From NCBI GenBank assembly GCA_951799425.1, contig OX637404.1, forward strand, positions 20,811,545-20,875,544: a stretch of 64,000 nucleotides of DNA. The letters run 5' to 3'. This DNA is from Ilex aquifolium (taxonomy: Eukaryota; Streptophyta; Magnoliopsida; Aquifoliales; Aquifoliaceae). The notes under the pieces are model-generated. The model saw only the letters and a program-made list of their open reading frames with translations. It did not search any database and was not told the DNA's origin. Positions 37,341 to 49,686 of this stretch are shown piece after piece; within the stretch, counting starts at the first letter, position 1; each line of letters begins with the position of its first letter. A program made the translations under genes and the position numbers.

Positions 37341-37708
37341 CCTGAAGGAGGTTAGGGGTCAGACTGATTTGGGGGAAGAAGGAAGAAAGTAATAGAGAAG
37401 GAAAGAAGAGGGAAAGGAAACAAAGAAATTCGATCTAGCTAAAAACGTAAATTGGAATTACGTTTTCAATGAAAACGTCAGTTACTACTAACGGTTTTAG
37501 GTGCAGTAAATGGCTCATAGTGTTGCACAAAAAATGTCAGTTGGTAGAACGTTTTTTGCCTAAAAACGTCATTCTAATTGACGTCTTTTAGTCTAAAAAC
37601 GTCATTTTTTTAAAAAGTACATGAGTTTGAGAAATATTTGGAAACCAACTCTCTTTAGGATATATTTTTTGAAAATTCCATGAGATGGGGTAATACCTCA
37701 TAAAAAGA

Positions 37709-40700
37709 ACCCATTCTGCTACTTGAAAATATTACTTAAACTAAGAAGATCATAGGGAGGGATTTTGAGACAAAGAATAGTAAGTACAACCACTAACACT
37801 AAGCACTAAAGTCAAGATTACAAGGGGCATAATAATACTGGCACCAAACAAAAGGCCTCTAGTTGCAACATTAAATGATTAACAATGACTTATTCTTTGT
37901 AAAACATGACTGATATCTTTTGTAGCAACGAAGGAATCATCCTGCCATATGTCTTTTAGACTCATAATTGCAATGGAAACCCTGCATGATCCTCAAACAA
38001 TGTGCAGCGATTCAATTTAAGTTTAATACGGCCAATGGGACTCAAACTCAAGACGAGTGTTCCTGCTTGTCCCTTGCTCGACTATTGAACAACCCATGCA
38101 CGTCCATCTGCAATGCTTTGCTTTAGAAATCTTTAATTAATGACCAATTATAATTGTTGCTTTTGCTCAATCATCAACCATTTTCGTACCTCCTTGGTTT
38201 TTATCATTGAAAGAGATCGTACTTCTACTATTTTCGTTGTTCGATAGTTGATTCCAAATTTCCTGCACCACAATGTGGCATAATCGCAATCATCGAATAC
38301 TCAATGGGATTATTAAGACCTATTAAACCAACAACCCCGATACATTATACATAATTTGGAAATGGGTTTGTCAAATGGGGCATTGCTGTAAAATCTAATA
38401 CAATCTATTTGTAAATGGCACAACATAAAGTCAAAAGTCATCAGGCAATCAATGGTGCTCAAGGTAAATGAAATAATCATTTCACTTTATTTCAAGAATT
38501 GACTCAGCTTCATGGTTCTAATTTTGAAAATGCCAAAAAATGGGAATGAATCTGTCTATGCAAAAAGTTAGGCTATCAAGTGAGTCGTGATGTGTTTTGT
38601 TTGGATCGTGTCATATCCAAATCATATTACTTCAGGCTCGTGTTATTTGTGCATAAATCTGAATCAAAAACCGTCGAAGTAATACTTTTTTCTTGCATTC
38701 TCAATCAAATCCACTAGACATAGATGTTCCATAATTCAAAATATACTTAGATCACATCCTAACAAAAGCAAATAAAAAGCCACTTAATCCTAAAGCCATT
38801 ATTCCCAAATTAGATCAAGAAACAAAAATATGAACTTTTTTTCTTGGAATAGTAGTTAAATGGCTTGTTTATTTTCGTGTTCATTGATTATGTCATTTTC
38901 GGGTTCTTCTTGAATTTGTATAAAATTGGGGCTCCAGAAATGAGAAAGCCATTATGTTGACAACCACATGGCTTCAGATAAGGAATGCTTCTAAGGGGCC
39001 TCTTTGCTTAGCTAACTAAAAGAGCAACTAATAAACAAAGTCAGGATGATAGTGCTAGAGTGCTCACCCAAAGAAACCTATCCATGATCCATCCAAAATA
39101 CTAGGTGAGCATTGGGTCCCACAAAAATTTTATTTGTTCTCTACAATTTTCTTTTCTGGATTTGATTGACTCTTTTGAGTATTCCCAAAGCATTTCTGTG
39201 GAGAACTTGCTCACTAACACATGCACCATTATTGCCCATATAAAGGAACCCATGCATCTTTATGATTAGTCTATATATTATATTGGGTGGTGGATTTGTA
39301 GTTGCTTCATACACAGACATACCCCCCGGGGGGGGGGGGTGTGAGAGAGAGAGAGAGCCCTAAATAAATTGCTTTGCAGACTGCCTTAGATAAGTATTGG
39401 CAAACACTGCACATGTATGTATTAACACAGTTGAGCAGCCTGTAAAACAGTAGAAGAGAAAGTCTCTTAGCTTTTGCTCATTCTTTCTCTTTTCTAACAT
39501 ATATTTGTGAAGCAACTAGCTATCTAACTTTAACCAACTTGTAGTTACCATTGATTAAATCTTGATTTTCTTGTAATTAATGAAACTATCATATGGTCAA
39601 TTCTTTAATCACCATTTGGTGCCAACTAGACCTTCATGGACCAATTAATCAATGACACGTGTTATCGAACTAGATGGGTTTTGCTTGTGAGGCTGTGAAG
39701 CTCCTTACATTTTACCAGTGTCTCATTCAATTTGGTGCAGTTGTGCAGAGAATGAGAGCACACTCAGTAGATCTTGCTTTGACTTGTGGTAAGGGTATGC
39801 ATATGAGCAATTTCAAAGTTAAAGAAACTTTACAATATCAATTTCTAATTTTACTGTTGAACTTAACATAGTTCACCAATCTACTGTAATCACAATGAAG
39901 GGGCTAAGAAGATGGTGACTAATGGATGCTAGAGATTATGTAGCAGATGGCCTAAACAGATCTGCTTGCCATTTTCCTTTTGTTTTTTGTTGGAGCACCC
40001 ACCACTTTTTCTTAGACAACCAAAAGGAATCAGTGATTGGAAATATTTCGGCCAATGTTATGTAATGTAGTGAAATCAAAATTACTTATGTTTTGTGTTT
40101 CCATTTTTTTCAAAACTTTTTCGTTTCCAAACTAACCAAAACTATTTCAAAAAATTATTGTTTTCGAAATAACTAAAACTATGCACCGAAACCCAATTTT
40201 AACCCTGGTTATACAAAAGATGGATATTTAATTGCCATGGTGATGCCAAGAGAAAGGATTTATTGCTGAAAGAAAGAATCCCAATTAAAGCATCTGCAAA
40301 GGTTCTTCAGAATTAGACAAGGAAAAGGAGTCTTGGACTGTGACAAAGCAATGTGATGGAAAAAACCAGTTTCAGAAGATTAGACAAATGGTGGTGGATA
40401 AAGCTAGCTAGGTAGTGGAAGGACTAATCAAGCTTTATACAATTGAGAAGAGTAATTCAAAGACCCACCCTTGGTGGTTCTAGACTTATGCTTGACCAAA
40501 GCATAAAGCCAACTTAGTGCATCTTATCTTGGTCATAATAATGCTTCAAGGCATGAGAGAAGACAAGGGACAGTCAAACTTCCTTTGGAATGTGTCTGTT
40601 TGTCAATTGGAGCTTCACTTTTGCAAACCCTTTTCTATTTACTTACAGGTGAAGCATTTTGTATAATAGAACACATCATATCTACAGCACTAGAATTCTA

Positions 40701-41402
40701 CAAGTATGTATAATAAGTACTGGGTGAAGACTGCATTTAATAAATACTGGAAGATAAACGTATAATCCAGCTTTCGGAAAACAGTTATTATTGTGAATGT
40801 AGTTGGCCTAAAGTGTGGTCCTCTTGTGCAGCAGTTAGATGCAATGAATTGGGTCACACTATGACATTGCGGGTTCTATTGTGCCTTCTCTCGGGCTTCT
40901 CTTTCCATCTTTATGCGTGCTTTCTCCTATGCTACAGATACATTATTAGGAAGTTTTAATAGTTGGATCTTGAAACGTAATTGGTGACCTACTACTGATG
41001 CATATCCCAAAAGAAAATGGGCAAAATGAATGGTAAAGCTTTTAGGCCAAAATGGAAGTAATTTTACCAAATTCCTCAATTGTGTTGGTGAATACACAAT
41101 AAATGGATGATGCACCTGATATATACCATACTTAGGCACAAAAATTCAAAGGGTAGTAGTTGGACAACCTCCTAATAACAACCCGAGGTGTTTTTGGCTA
41201 CAATACCATTGTTTATATGCTTCTTCTTTCTCAATAATCAAGGTCTCCATTGTGAGAGCCTGCACAATTTATGTAACTGTGACAGTTGAAAACAAGTAAA
41301 TTAAGTTAAATACTTTATTTCTAATTTGCTAATTATTCCGATAAATTTTAGAAGATTTTTTATAGATGTTGATTATGTCACATACATTCAATCCTTTTTA
41401 TC

Positions 41403-41434
<32 letters not shown>

Positions 41435-42926
41435 AGAAGGAAATAAATGATTGCCCTCAATCTGTTTGTTAGAATTAGGATTCTTTGGTTTGCCACAAGG
41501 TACATTGATTCACACACTATAGTGAATGCATAATCACCGGCCAAAACACACACACCTAATGTGCAGGCACATGCCATTTATTTTTAAAAAATTCAGTAAG
41601 CAATTATGTTCAGTAGTTTCCTTGTTATAGTTTCCTATGTGGTACTCTCTTCCACTTATAAAACAACAAAAGGGAAAAAGAATCTAAAACAGACAACTTA
41701 CAGCTAAACAGTGTACTAAGATGCCGGCTAAAGAAGGTACAAAAAAAATGATTTTTATCGCTTCAATTAGATATAAATCATCGTTGCTAATAAGACATTT
41801 GTGTTACGGTTAGTGCAACGAAAGCCGGCTTGATCATCGACTTAGGCCGGCATCGCTGCTCGGATTAGCGTTGCTGGCCAATCCATGACAAGTTTATAGT
41901 GAACATTAACTACCATCCAAACCCCAAATAGCTTCCAGTGATTAAACACTTGTGCTACAGCATTGGATTATACTGATGTATGAAGTAAGAATGATACAAG
42001 GTATTTGAGTTACCCCCCCCCCCCCCCCCCCACAAAAAAAAAAAAAATAGCCTCAACACCCACATTACTCATTTATAACCAAATTATCTGTAATTTGCAG
42101 AGCTTTTCCAGCTGTGGACAGCTTTAACAATGAATAAAGAATATTTCATCTATCATTAAATCTCTTCTTGATTGGGCAGATTTTAAGATCTGCATGTACT
42201 GTTACTTCATTAGCCTATGCTGAATTACTTAGCTATATTTTGCTGGCAAATGAAGCAAAGATGTCCCTATTGATTGATACTTTATTCCAAAGATACAAGT
42301 TAGCATAGGGAAGTTCAACCAAAAGATAAAGAGAGACAAAAAGACCTACATATTAAAAACACCTTTGGATGGATACAATTATGCAAATATGCCAAGATAT
42401 GGTTGAACCATCACAGAATTTAGCTCATCATTTCAAGGATACAGTGGATATGGGAGGTATAGACAAAATAGGAAGTAAAACTTTAAAACTTCAACGAGGG
42501 ATGAGTCGTAAATCCGCACGTCTTTAATTTTATCTCACTAACCATATAAAACTTAAATTTAATCAAATTTACGTGATTAGAATAATTCTCTGTGACCAAG
42601 CAAGTGTAGAAAATGCTGGCAGCATAGTGATACTAATAAATATGCCAAGATATGGGTTGTACTAGAAGTCTAAGTACAAGGCTTCAACTGCAGGCTTGCA
42701 GTGTTTTTTTTTGTTCTCTTTTTTTTTTTTTTTGCTGAGAATTCCATATAATGATGGAATTATAACTTTGTCCAAATGACCAAACTAACCTCATGGCTTA
42801 CCCTCAATGGCTAGATAGAGTTGGAAGCAGACAACTTGGCATATCTTGATTGGCTGTGAAGCAACTGTACTGAACTGTGGGACCCCATATTGTGGGATCT
42901 AATTTGTTTCAATTTTGTATATATAT

Positions 42927-42928
<2 letters not shown>
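37709..42928. other. Intergenic sequence with homopolymer tracts
   Basis: No gene seen in 5.2 kb. C-tracts run straight or almost straight into A-tracts at 41404-41435 (21 C then 11 A) and 42013-42047. A C-run passes into a G-run at about 39321-39340. The open frame at 39674-39871 is unremarkable. Confidence 0.55.
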
Positions 42929-42970
<42 letters not shown>

Positions 42971-43759
42971 CAAAAGAATAACTGCCAGAGAGTGGAACCT
43001 TTCACTTGGGTGTTGTGGGCTTCCTTAATAGCAAGACAAAGGAAAGAATAGCTAGTAGTTAGTTTGAGCATGAGGTCCCACAGCCATAGGGATGCTCAAC
43101 TGGGCGAATCGCGGCCGTTGGATCTAGTTGGCGTAGCATTCTCAGTTGAGTACACGTGCTGCTATCTTCCCTTTACCTCCTTTTATCTTTGCTTCCATGC
43201 ATGGATTTCTCCTCCAAATATAGTTAGTATTCAAGGGGAGAGAGAGAGAGAGAGAGAGAGAGTAAACCGCTCTCTCGTTTAATTTTTCTTCTTTGGCCTA
43301 TTCATCGCCATCATTAGCAACAAAGGTAGCAGACCCATCTCTCCAAAGTTTGATTTTTTCTTCAAATTTCAACTATCCAAGAGCTAGTAGTGTGTGTGTG
43401 TGTGAAAGAGAGAGAGAGACTAGATATTCACCAACTGACCTCTCTTTCTTTGCTTTTCTAGTTCATCAGATCTTGTTCTTGTCCATTAATTTCACGAAAA
43501 TCTGATATGGGTTCTTCTCTGACCAGTTCAAGATTCAAGAAAACTCCTTACCTACTCAAATTTTCACTTCGGATTTGAGCTTCCAATCTTGTTTATTGAT
43601 CTTAATCTTTGTTCCTTCCCCTGTTTCATTACCATTCTGGATTTTTTCAGTGTAATGAGATCAGAATTGTTACCCTTTTCACTTATTGTAATCTGAATCA
43701 GAGTTCTTTTTCGCCTTTTTCTGATCATTGTCTGTGTTGTTGAACTGTAATTCACTTGA
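42929..43759 (+). promoter_or_regulatory. Promoter and 5' leader of the ZAT-type gene with GA repeats
   Basis: GA dinucleotide runs lie at 42929-42968 (about 20 repeats, after TATATATATAAA), 43238-43262 and 43404-43419 (after a GT run). GAGA tracts near start sites are common in plants and can bind BBR/BPC proteins; this role is inferred. The TATATATATAAA at about 42918-42929 could act as a TATA box, which would give a leader of roughly 0.8 kb. The last GA run lies within 360 bases of the ATG. Confidence 0.45.
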
Positions 43760-45391
43760 ATGGAAGCAGATCAAGAACTGAAACATGTGTGCAAACTCTG
43801 TACCAAAAGCTTCCCCTGTGGTAGATCCTTAGGGGGTCACATGAGGTCTCATGTGATCAATTCAGCTGAAACTGATGAAAAGCTTAGCAAAGAGAAGCTC
43901 TCATCTGTCAACAATGGTGGAATCAATGCTAAAACCGATACTACTAGTTATGGCCTTAGAGAGAATCCAAAGAAGAAGTTTAGATTTGCAGATTCAAGTG
44001 AAGATACTTTGCTTCATGACAAGCTTTGCAAAGAATGTGGGAAAGGTTTTCAATCTTGGAAAGCCTTGTTTGGCCATATGAAATGTCATTCAGATAAAGT
44101 TTCAAACAGTTTGGAGGAAAATTCATGGACTGGTGGTGAGAATCAGCAGTTGGTTATGGATAGCCAATCAGACAATGAAACTACTGCTCCGAATCGAAGA
44201 AAGAGATCAAGAAGAACCAAAAGGTACATGGTCACTACAACAACTACTTTCTCTGTTGCTAATGCTTCATCATCTGTTTCTGAAATTGAACAAGAACTAG
44301 AAGAGGTTGCTATGTGTTTGATCATGCTCTCTAAGGATGTGAGTCATTGGGGTGGTTTGAATTCTTTTGGTGAGTCCTCAGACAACAATTCTGTCTTCTT
44401 AGAAGCTCGATCATCGACTCGAATTAATCTAGTTACTAGAATTGAGGGTAAGAATTCTAAGTGTAATTCTGGTGAGCTTGTGAAGCTCAAGAAAGTAAGA
44501 AATGGGAAATTGGAGTCTACTATTTTGGATTCGGAGAATGTGAAGTTTAAAAAGAAACAATTAAAACTTGATGCTTCTGGGGTTTCAAGAATTGAGCCTA
44601 AGAAAAACAAATCAGAAATTCCAGTTGATGGTTTTCTAGGAGATGAAAAATCCAAGAATTCTAAATTGAATGATGAGTATGGAATCGAGGAGTCTGAAGT
44701 TGAGATGGGTAAGAATTTGATCAAGGAAACTGAATTAGATCAAGTAGAATTGGGTTCTAAGAAGCATAAGTCAAGCAAGAGAAAGGGTCTTGATTTGTTT
44801 GATCCTGAATTGGCTGTGGACAACTCAAAAAAGTTGACTTATGGTCCTTCAGGTTGTGAAATGTACAAGGATTCTGAGAAGAAGAACAAGTTTGAGTGTG
44901 CTACTTGTAATAAGACCTTCCACTCTTACCAAGCTCTTGGAGGTCACAGGGCAAGCCATAAGAAGATCAGAGGCTGCTCTACTTCCAGAATTGACAGCAG
45001 TGAAACCAGCATTGAGACTGAGATCTCTCCAGTCCCAACTGCTGATAGCAAACTCATCAAATCTCACCCCCGTCGCGAGCCCATTGATTGTGACATGGTG
45101 GCTAGCTACGCTGAAAAGGCGAAAAACAAGGAACATGAGTGCCCAATTTGCTTCAAAGTATTCTCATCAGGCCAAGCATTGGGTGGTCACAAGAGGTCAC
45201 ATTTGATTGCTGAGGCCAAAGGAAACCGACCCGTTGTAATTCAGAAACCAGCCCCAGAAATCAGAGATTTTCTTGATCTCAATTTGCCTGCTCCTGCTGA
45301 AGAAGACAGCAGTGGCCATGTTGGATTCAAGCCATGGTGGATTGGAAGTGACAACCAGCATGGGCCACTCGCGGGTCTGCTCTCCAACTGA
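43760..45391 (+). CDS. ZAT-type C2H2 zinc-finger transcription factor (543 aa, single exon)
   Basis: Four plant C2H2 fingers. Finger 1 is residues 11-31 (C11, C14, H27, H31; RSLGGH). Finger 2 is 90-110 (C90, C93, H106, H110; KALFGH). Finger 3 is 380-400 (QALGGH). Finger 4 is 461-481 (QALGGH). A basic nuclear-localisation patch (RRKRSRRTKR, 146-155), an L-box (ELEEVAMCLIML, 179-190) and a C-terminal EAR repression motif (DLNLP, 506-510) are present. This is the layout of the ZAT1/ZAT4/ZAT9-like group: nuclear DNA-binding repressors, with EAR motifs recruiting TOPLESS-type co-repressors. Fingers 1 and 2 deviate from QALGGH. The long region between fingers 2 and 3 (about 270 residues) is Lys/Ser/Glu-rich and probably disordered. 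No intron is needed. The target genes cannot be read from the sequence. Confidence 0.95.
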   Translation: MEADQELKHVCKLCTKSFPCGRSLGGHMRSHVINSAETDEKLSKEKLSSVNNGGINAKTDTTSYGLRENPKKKFRFADSSEDTLLHDKLCKECGKGFQSWKALFGHMKCHSDKVSNSLEENSWTGGENQQLVMDSQSDNETTAPNRRKRSRRTKRYMVTTTTTFSVANASSSVSEIEQELEEVAMCLIMLSKDVSHWGGLNSFGESSDNNSVFLEARSSTRINLVTRIEGKNSKCNSGELVKLKKVRNGKLESTILDSENVKFKKKQLKLDASGVSRIEPKKNKSEIPVDGFLGDEKSKNSKLNDEYGIEESEVEMGKNLIKETELDQVELGSKKHKSSKRKGLDLFDPELAVDNSKKLTYGPSGCEMYKDSEKKNKFECATCNKTFHSYQALGGHRASHKKIRGCSTSRIDSSETSIETEISPVPTADSKLIKSHPRREPIDCDMVASYAEKAKNKEHECPICFKVFSSGQALGGHKRSHLIAEAKGNRPVVIQKPAPEIRDFLDLNLPAPAEEDSSGHVGFKPWWIGSDNQHGPLAGLLSN

Positions 45392-46030
45392 TCCTAGTCC
45401 TCCTTTGCCCTTTGCTTTCCATCAAAGATTCAAGACTGTACAGAATCATTCATTGTTTACATTAAAGTCTTTGCCGCAGTAGCAATTCAATTGGCTGCTT
45501 ATAGCCTCTAAGCAGACTTCTTCAACTTCCACCTTACAAGTTTTACATTTTGCCCATTACAGTATCTTTTATTTTCTTCATATCTGTTTCATAAGGTGGT
45601 TGAATTTCCATTGCTGCAAATGTAAGCTCATTGCAATGGTTTTTTCCCTGGAAAGGCCAATTCTGTGATCAAATTTCATGTTTCTTCTTGCACTTTGAAT
45701 TTTACTAGAACTATTCTTTTTTTTTTTTTTTTTGTGAGAAAGTAAAATGTTTCTTGGGGTAATTATTTTCTCTTACCATTGAAGAGAAATGAGTGTGGTG
45801 TTGACAATTGGATTAGCAAATGAAGTCATAAAGGCATTTTCTAATGTGCACAGAGATGGCATGTGATGAGCTCAAGGTGGTTGTTTAGTCACCTACCATG
45901 AAGCATGACAACCCACCTCCCTTCCTCTTTCTTTCTTAAACTTAGTGTTCTAGTGGTGCTTATGTACCTTTACCTCATAGACTATTACTAATAGAAACAT
46001 CATGATAAAAGTAAGAGCGTGTGTGTGAGT

Positions 46031-46061
<31 letters not shown>

Positions 46062-47794
46062 GGGGGGGGGAAATAGAGTGGACCACTTTTAATGCTAGTT
46101 CATTTGAGCTTATCCCAAGATTAAGAGATAGGACTCTGAAAAATTGTATTAAATTGTTTTGTTGGGGGGGGGGGGGGGGGGGGGGGGGGGTTTGGTTGGT
46201 TTAGAGCATCTGTTTGGATTTAGGGATTGCCTAAAATCCTCTCAAATATTAGCACAGATTGGTTTGCTTTTAGTGGACTGAATATTGGCTATGGTCTCAT
46301 GGGGAATCTTATTTAGCTCAACAAAATCTTTATGGCAACCACAGAAGCATACATTGATACTTGCAAGGCATTCATCTTGTGCAGAACATAATTATGCAAT
46401 TATGATCCACTAGGAAAGGAAGCTGGTCTTAGTAGAGGGCAGTGGTGGTTCTACTGATTGCATTTTTCTAACAATCAAATAGTTCCAACCACACATTCTT
46501 TGAATTCGTGGCTCCTTTGTTATTTAAAATGCGTATAATTACTTGCAAATCATGCATGTCGGGTGAGCCACGATCTTGCAATATTCGAACTTTGAACTTT
46601 GAGATATTAACAACTCAAGTCCTGGTATCTGTGCTACTTTGACATGTTTTAAGAGGTGGTAGTTTGGCAAACAGAAAAGAAAAGAAAAGAAAAGGGGAGA
46701 TCTATTTTTCTTATCTAGAGCTGGTAGTATTACTGGAAAAGAAGTTGGGTGACTGCTTATCCAGAAAAGAGTTTTCCAACACCCAGATCAGGTTCTGACA
46801 GGTATAATTAGGACATGAAAAGCTGTGAGACTTACCTCATATCTTGGGCCTTTTGCAGATCCAAGCAAGCCAAGCTGTTGTCTATGTCAGTGTATTATAA
46901 AAGCCAAGCCAACTGTGACACTTTGTCTTTTTTTGCTTTTAGCTGCTAGTTAATTGCACTGTGTCCCCTAGAGCACAGTTCCTTGTTATCAATAAATTAA
47001 GAAATATTTTTTTAACAATAACGAAAAAATAATAATAAATGATGATTTCTTTTTAGGAGGGTTTGGCTGATATCTAGAATTTATTTTAACGTATCTCAGT
47101 TATGTTTTCTATGCTCTCACTACTTTAGAAAATCAATTCCTCAAAATCAATCTCCAATAAATTTTCTATTTTTTTTTAGTTTAACGGTCAGGGTTCGAGT
47201 TAACTTATGCACCACCTTAACTAATCCTCTCTGCGGTTTGGTCAAAGACAGACTATCCACACCAAGACTAGGGTATTTACGAGGGATAAATTTATTATGA
47301 TCTGCCTCCAAGAAATTGACAAAATTTGAATTCAAGACATCTGAATTTACAGTTCGTCTATCTCTTAAAATTATAAATTCTCTATTTATACAAATAGAGA
47401 GCTCAATTTAGCTCTTCAAATGTGGAGGACCCAACTATGTCCTTGGTCACTAGATCCAACAATGTTCACCCACCCTATACTCTTATTATAATTTAAATAA
47501 AAAAAAAATGGTACATCTACCTTCTCTATTATTGACTATGAGGTGTCGCATAACTAGAATAGATAGTCATATTAAAGTTTTTTTCAAAATCTCTCTCTCT
47601 CTCTCATCAAATGTATTACCTATTTTAGAAAACATACTCGCTAAGATAAACATAATTATTACAAACGGTATTATGGATTTATTGTATATTCTTTTAAATT
47701 GAGAGGATGATTTATTCAATTACATAGTTTGACTCATGAGAGCTTTTTATTTGATTATCTATATTACTTGAATTTTTTTTTCCAGTTGTTCAAC
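45392..47794. other. 3' UTR of the ZAT-type gene and intergenic sequence with G-tracts
   Basis: The 3' untranslated region probably spans the first few hundred bases. A GA run passes into about 20 G at 46030-46070, and about 27 G lie at 46164-46190. The open frame 46019-46204 exists only because of these runs. No gene seen. Confidence 0.55.
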
Positions 47795-48514
47795 ATGTCT
47801 TCTTTTCCTTCCATTTCCATTTCCACCTCGTTTGTTAATACCACACAATCTTCTCCCCCACCTGCTCTATCGATTTCCACCCCTCATCCGGTTCACTCTA
47901 TCTCCAACATTTGGAATTACATCTCCATTGTCTTGGACTTCTCTAATTATCTCCTATGGCATGAATTGTTTCTTCCCGTTCTTAAAAGCAATGATGTCTA
48001 TGGACATGTGGACGGTACTCTTTCAAGTCCTCCACCGTTTCTGCTTGGTGACTCCAATCAACAACTTCCCAATTCGGCACACAAGACTTGGTTGCAGGTT
48101 GATTATTTGGTCCTCTCTTGGATTCAAGCCACAATTTCTTCTGATATTCTTCATGCTATCATCAAACCCAATTCTACTCCCACTGTGCGTGAAGTCTAGT
48201 TTACCATTGAACAATTATTTCCTGACTAGGTAAATTCGAGGGTTTTGCAATTAAAAATGTAATTCTATAATCATCTAGAAAGTGATCTCTCAATGACAGT
48301 TTATCTTCAACAACTAAAATTTATTACTGGTTCGTTTGCTTATGTTGGGAATTTCGTTTCTGACACCGATTTGGTTATGCAAGCGCTTGCTAATCTCCTT
48401 TTTGAATATGAAAGCGCGGTTCTACAAAAAACAATAAACTTGTTATCAGTTTATATTCAAACTCATACCAAATCAAGGGAAACTCAAAAAATTACTAAAA
48501 TCATCAATGATTAG
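47795..48514 (+). pseudogene. Ty1/copia gag remnant
   Basis: From Met at 47795 the frame is Ser/Pro-rich, then WNYISIVLDFSNYLLWHELF and VYGHVDGT. This matches the copia gag N-terminus (L-x-x-x-NYxxW...G-x-x-DG). After a stop (48197-48199) and frame change, 48290-48430 continues with LQQLKFITGSFAYVGN and SDTDLVMQALANL, the LK-I-x-x-x-L...SDEDLVxxxLxGLP part of the UBN2-type gag domain. No protease or Pol follows, so only gag survives. Confidence 0.72.
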
Positions 48515-49330
48515 ATTTTATTCTCTTTTAAAAATTAGTTGTCATATTTCATTATCCTTTAAATTTAAGTTTGCCTTCTTTTGAATTTGAGTTTGTCCAT
48601 TAATTTTTTTTTGTATCAAATCAAATTTTTTACTAAAAATAAAAAATGTGTGTACTCTATTAAATTAATTCTATTCAATAGAAGTTATAACCTCCAAAAA
48701 TAACAAATATATAAGTACTAATTGACCTAATATTTTTCAAGAGTAATTCTATAGTGTCGAAAATAATTTTTCAGTACCTTATTAAAAGTAATTATATTTT
48801 GAGATTTAAGTTAAAATTTTTAAAAATAAAGTTATAATTAGTTGAGATAAATTTATAATTAATCATGAATATTTTTTAATCAGTTATAACTTACTTTGAA
48901 AATTATAATTTTATCTTTTAAAATTATAATTTTTATGATCAATAATAAAATATTAAAATTGATTATAACTTTTGCAATTGTAACTTATTCTCTAAAAAAT
49001 TAAATTTGAATGATTTCAAAATATTACCCAAAAAAAAAAGGAACACTTGTCAACGATTTGATGCATGGGGTCAAAGAATCAAAGTCAATAAACAAGTTGA
49101 GGTACTGCTGACGCTAGGTGAGCGGGTGGGCAAAGTTCCGGTTTCCAAAAGTCCGACCCGGTCCATTGCCAGCTAAACCCAGCAGTGCCCTTTCAAATTG
49201 CATTGACCTCGCCATGACCGTCTCTCAAATTCGAATTCTCCGCAATTCGAAAAAACCAGTTGGTGAATCAAAAATTCGTTCTCCATCATCATCATCTTCT
49301 TCTTCTTAATTTCCTGTAAATATCAGAACC
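48515..49330. other. AT-rich intergenic sequence and proximal promoter of the coiled-coil gene
   Basis: 48640-49030 is very AT-rich with ATTATAATTTTTA-type inverted motifs. From about 49080 the base composition shifts toward GC. A (CAT)n/(CTT)n-like stretch (49283-49307) suggests the start of the leader. No gene seen. Confidence 0.45.
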
Positions 49331-49349
49331 AAAACCCTAGAAAGCGGTA

Positions 49350-49379
49350 GCATCTCTGTCTCTGTCTCTGTCTCTGTCT

Positions 49380-49410
<31 letters not shown>

Positions 49411-49411
49411 G
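49350..49411 (+). repeat. (CTCTGT)n-(GT)n microsatellite in the probable 5' leader
   Basis: CTCTGT repeats are followed by about 14 GT repeats, beginning about 50 bases after AAAACCCTAGAAAG, a common plant leader text. The ATG at 49687 is immediately preceded by CTGAAG, so a leader intron ending at 49686 is likely and this repeat may lie in the leader exon or intron. Confidence 0.7.
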
Positions 49412-49686
49412 TGTATCGTATAGATTGAACGAATATGTTATTGATTAGCCTTATTGCATACCACAGGGAACGTTGTGATTCTTTCGTTTTCATTTTAACG
49501 ATGTTTAATGGACGTTTTTCATTTTAACGATGTTTTATGAAAGTTTTCATTTCAACGATATTTGATACGTATTAGGATGGAGGGTAAATTCCAGTTATTT
49601 ACTTTATTTTTCATATGTTGCGTATCATCTCGAAAACATTTTTGTTTAAATGCTAAACATATGGATGTTTTTGTTTTTCTCTGAAG

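Larger units (their letters stand above)
32140..37699 (-). mobile_element. Mutator-like element (MULE), 5.56 kb, with transposase remnant
   Basis: The left end GAGGTTTTACCCCA and reversed right end GAGGTATTACCCCA begin inverted repeats of roughly 260-280 bp with AAAACGTCA/TGACGTTTT motifs throughout. Flanks ATAAAAAAA (32131-32139) and ATAAAAAGA (37700-37708) form an 8-of-9 target duplication. The minus-strand transposase lies at 33034-35598, and a G/T-rich minisatellite at 37013-37340 lies just inside the other inverted repeat. The element is complete in structure but decayed in coding sequence. Confidence 0.88.

Noticed and set aside
37030-37392. 120-codon Trp/Gly-rich protein
   Set aside because: Low-complexity minisatellite open in all + frames; no family match.
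46019-46204. Gly-rich small protein
   Set aside because: Created by GA and G homopolymer runs.
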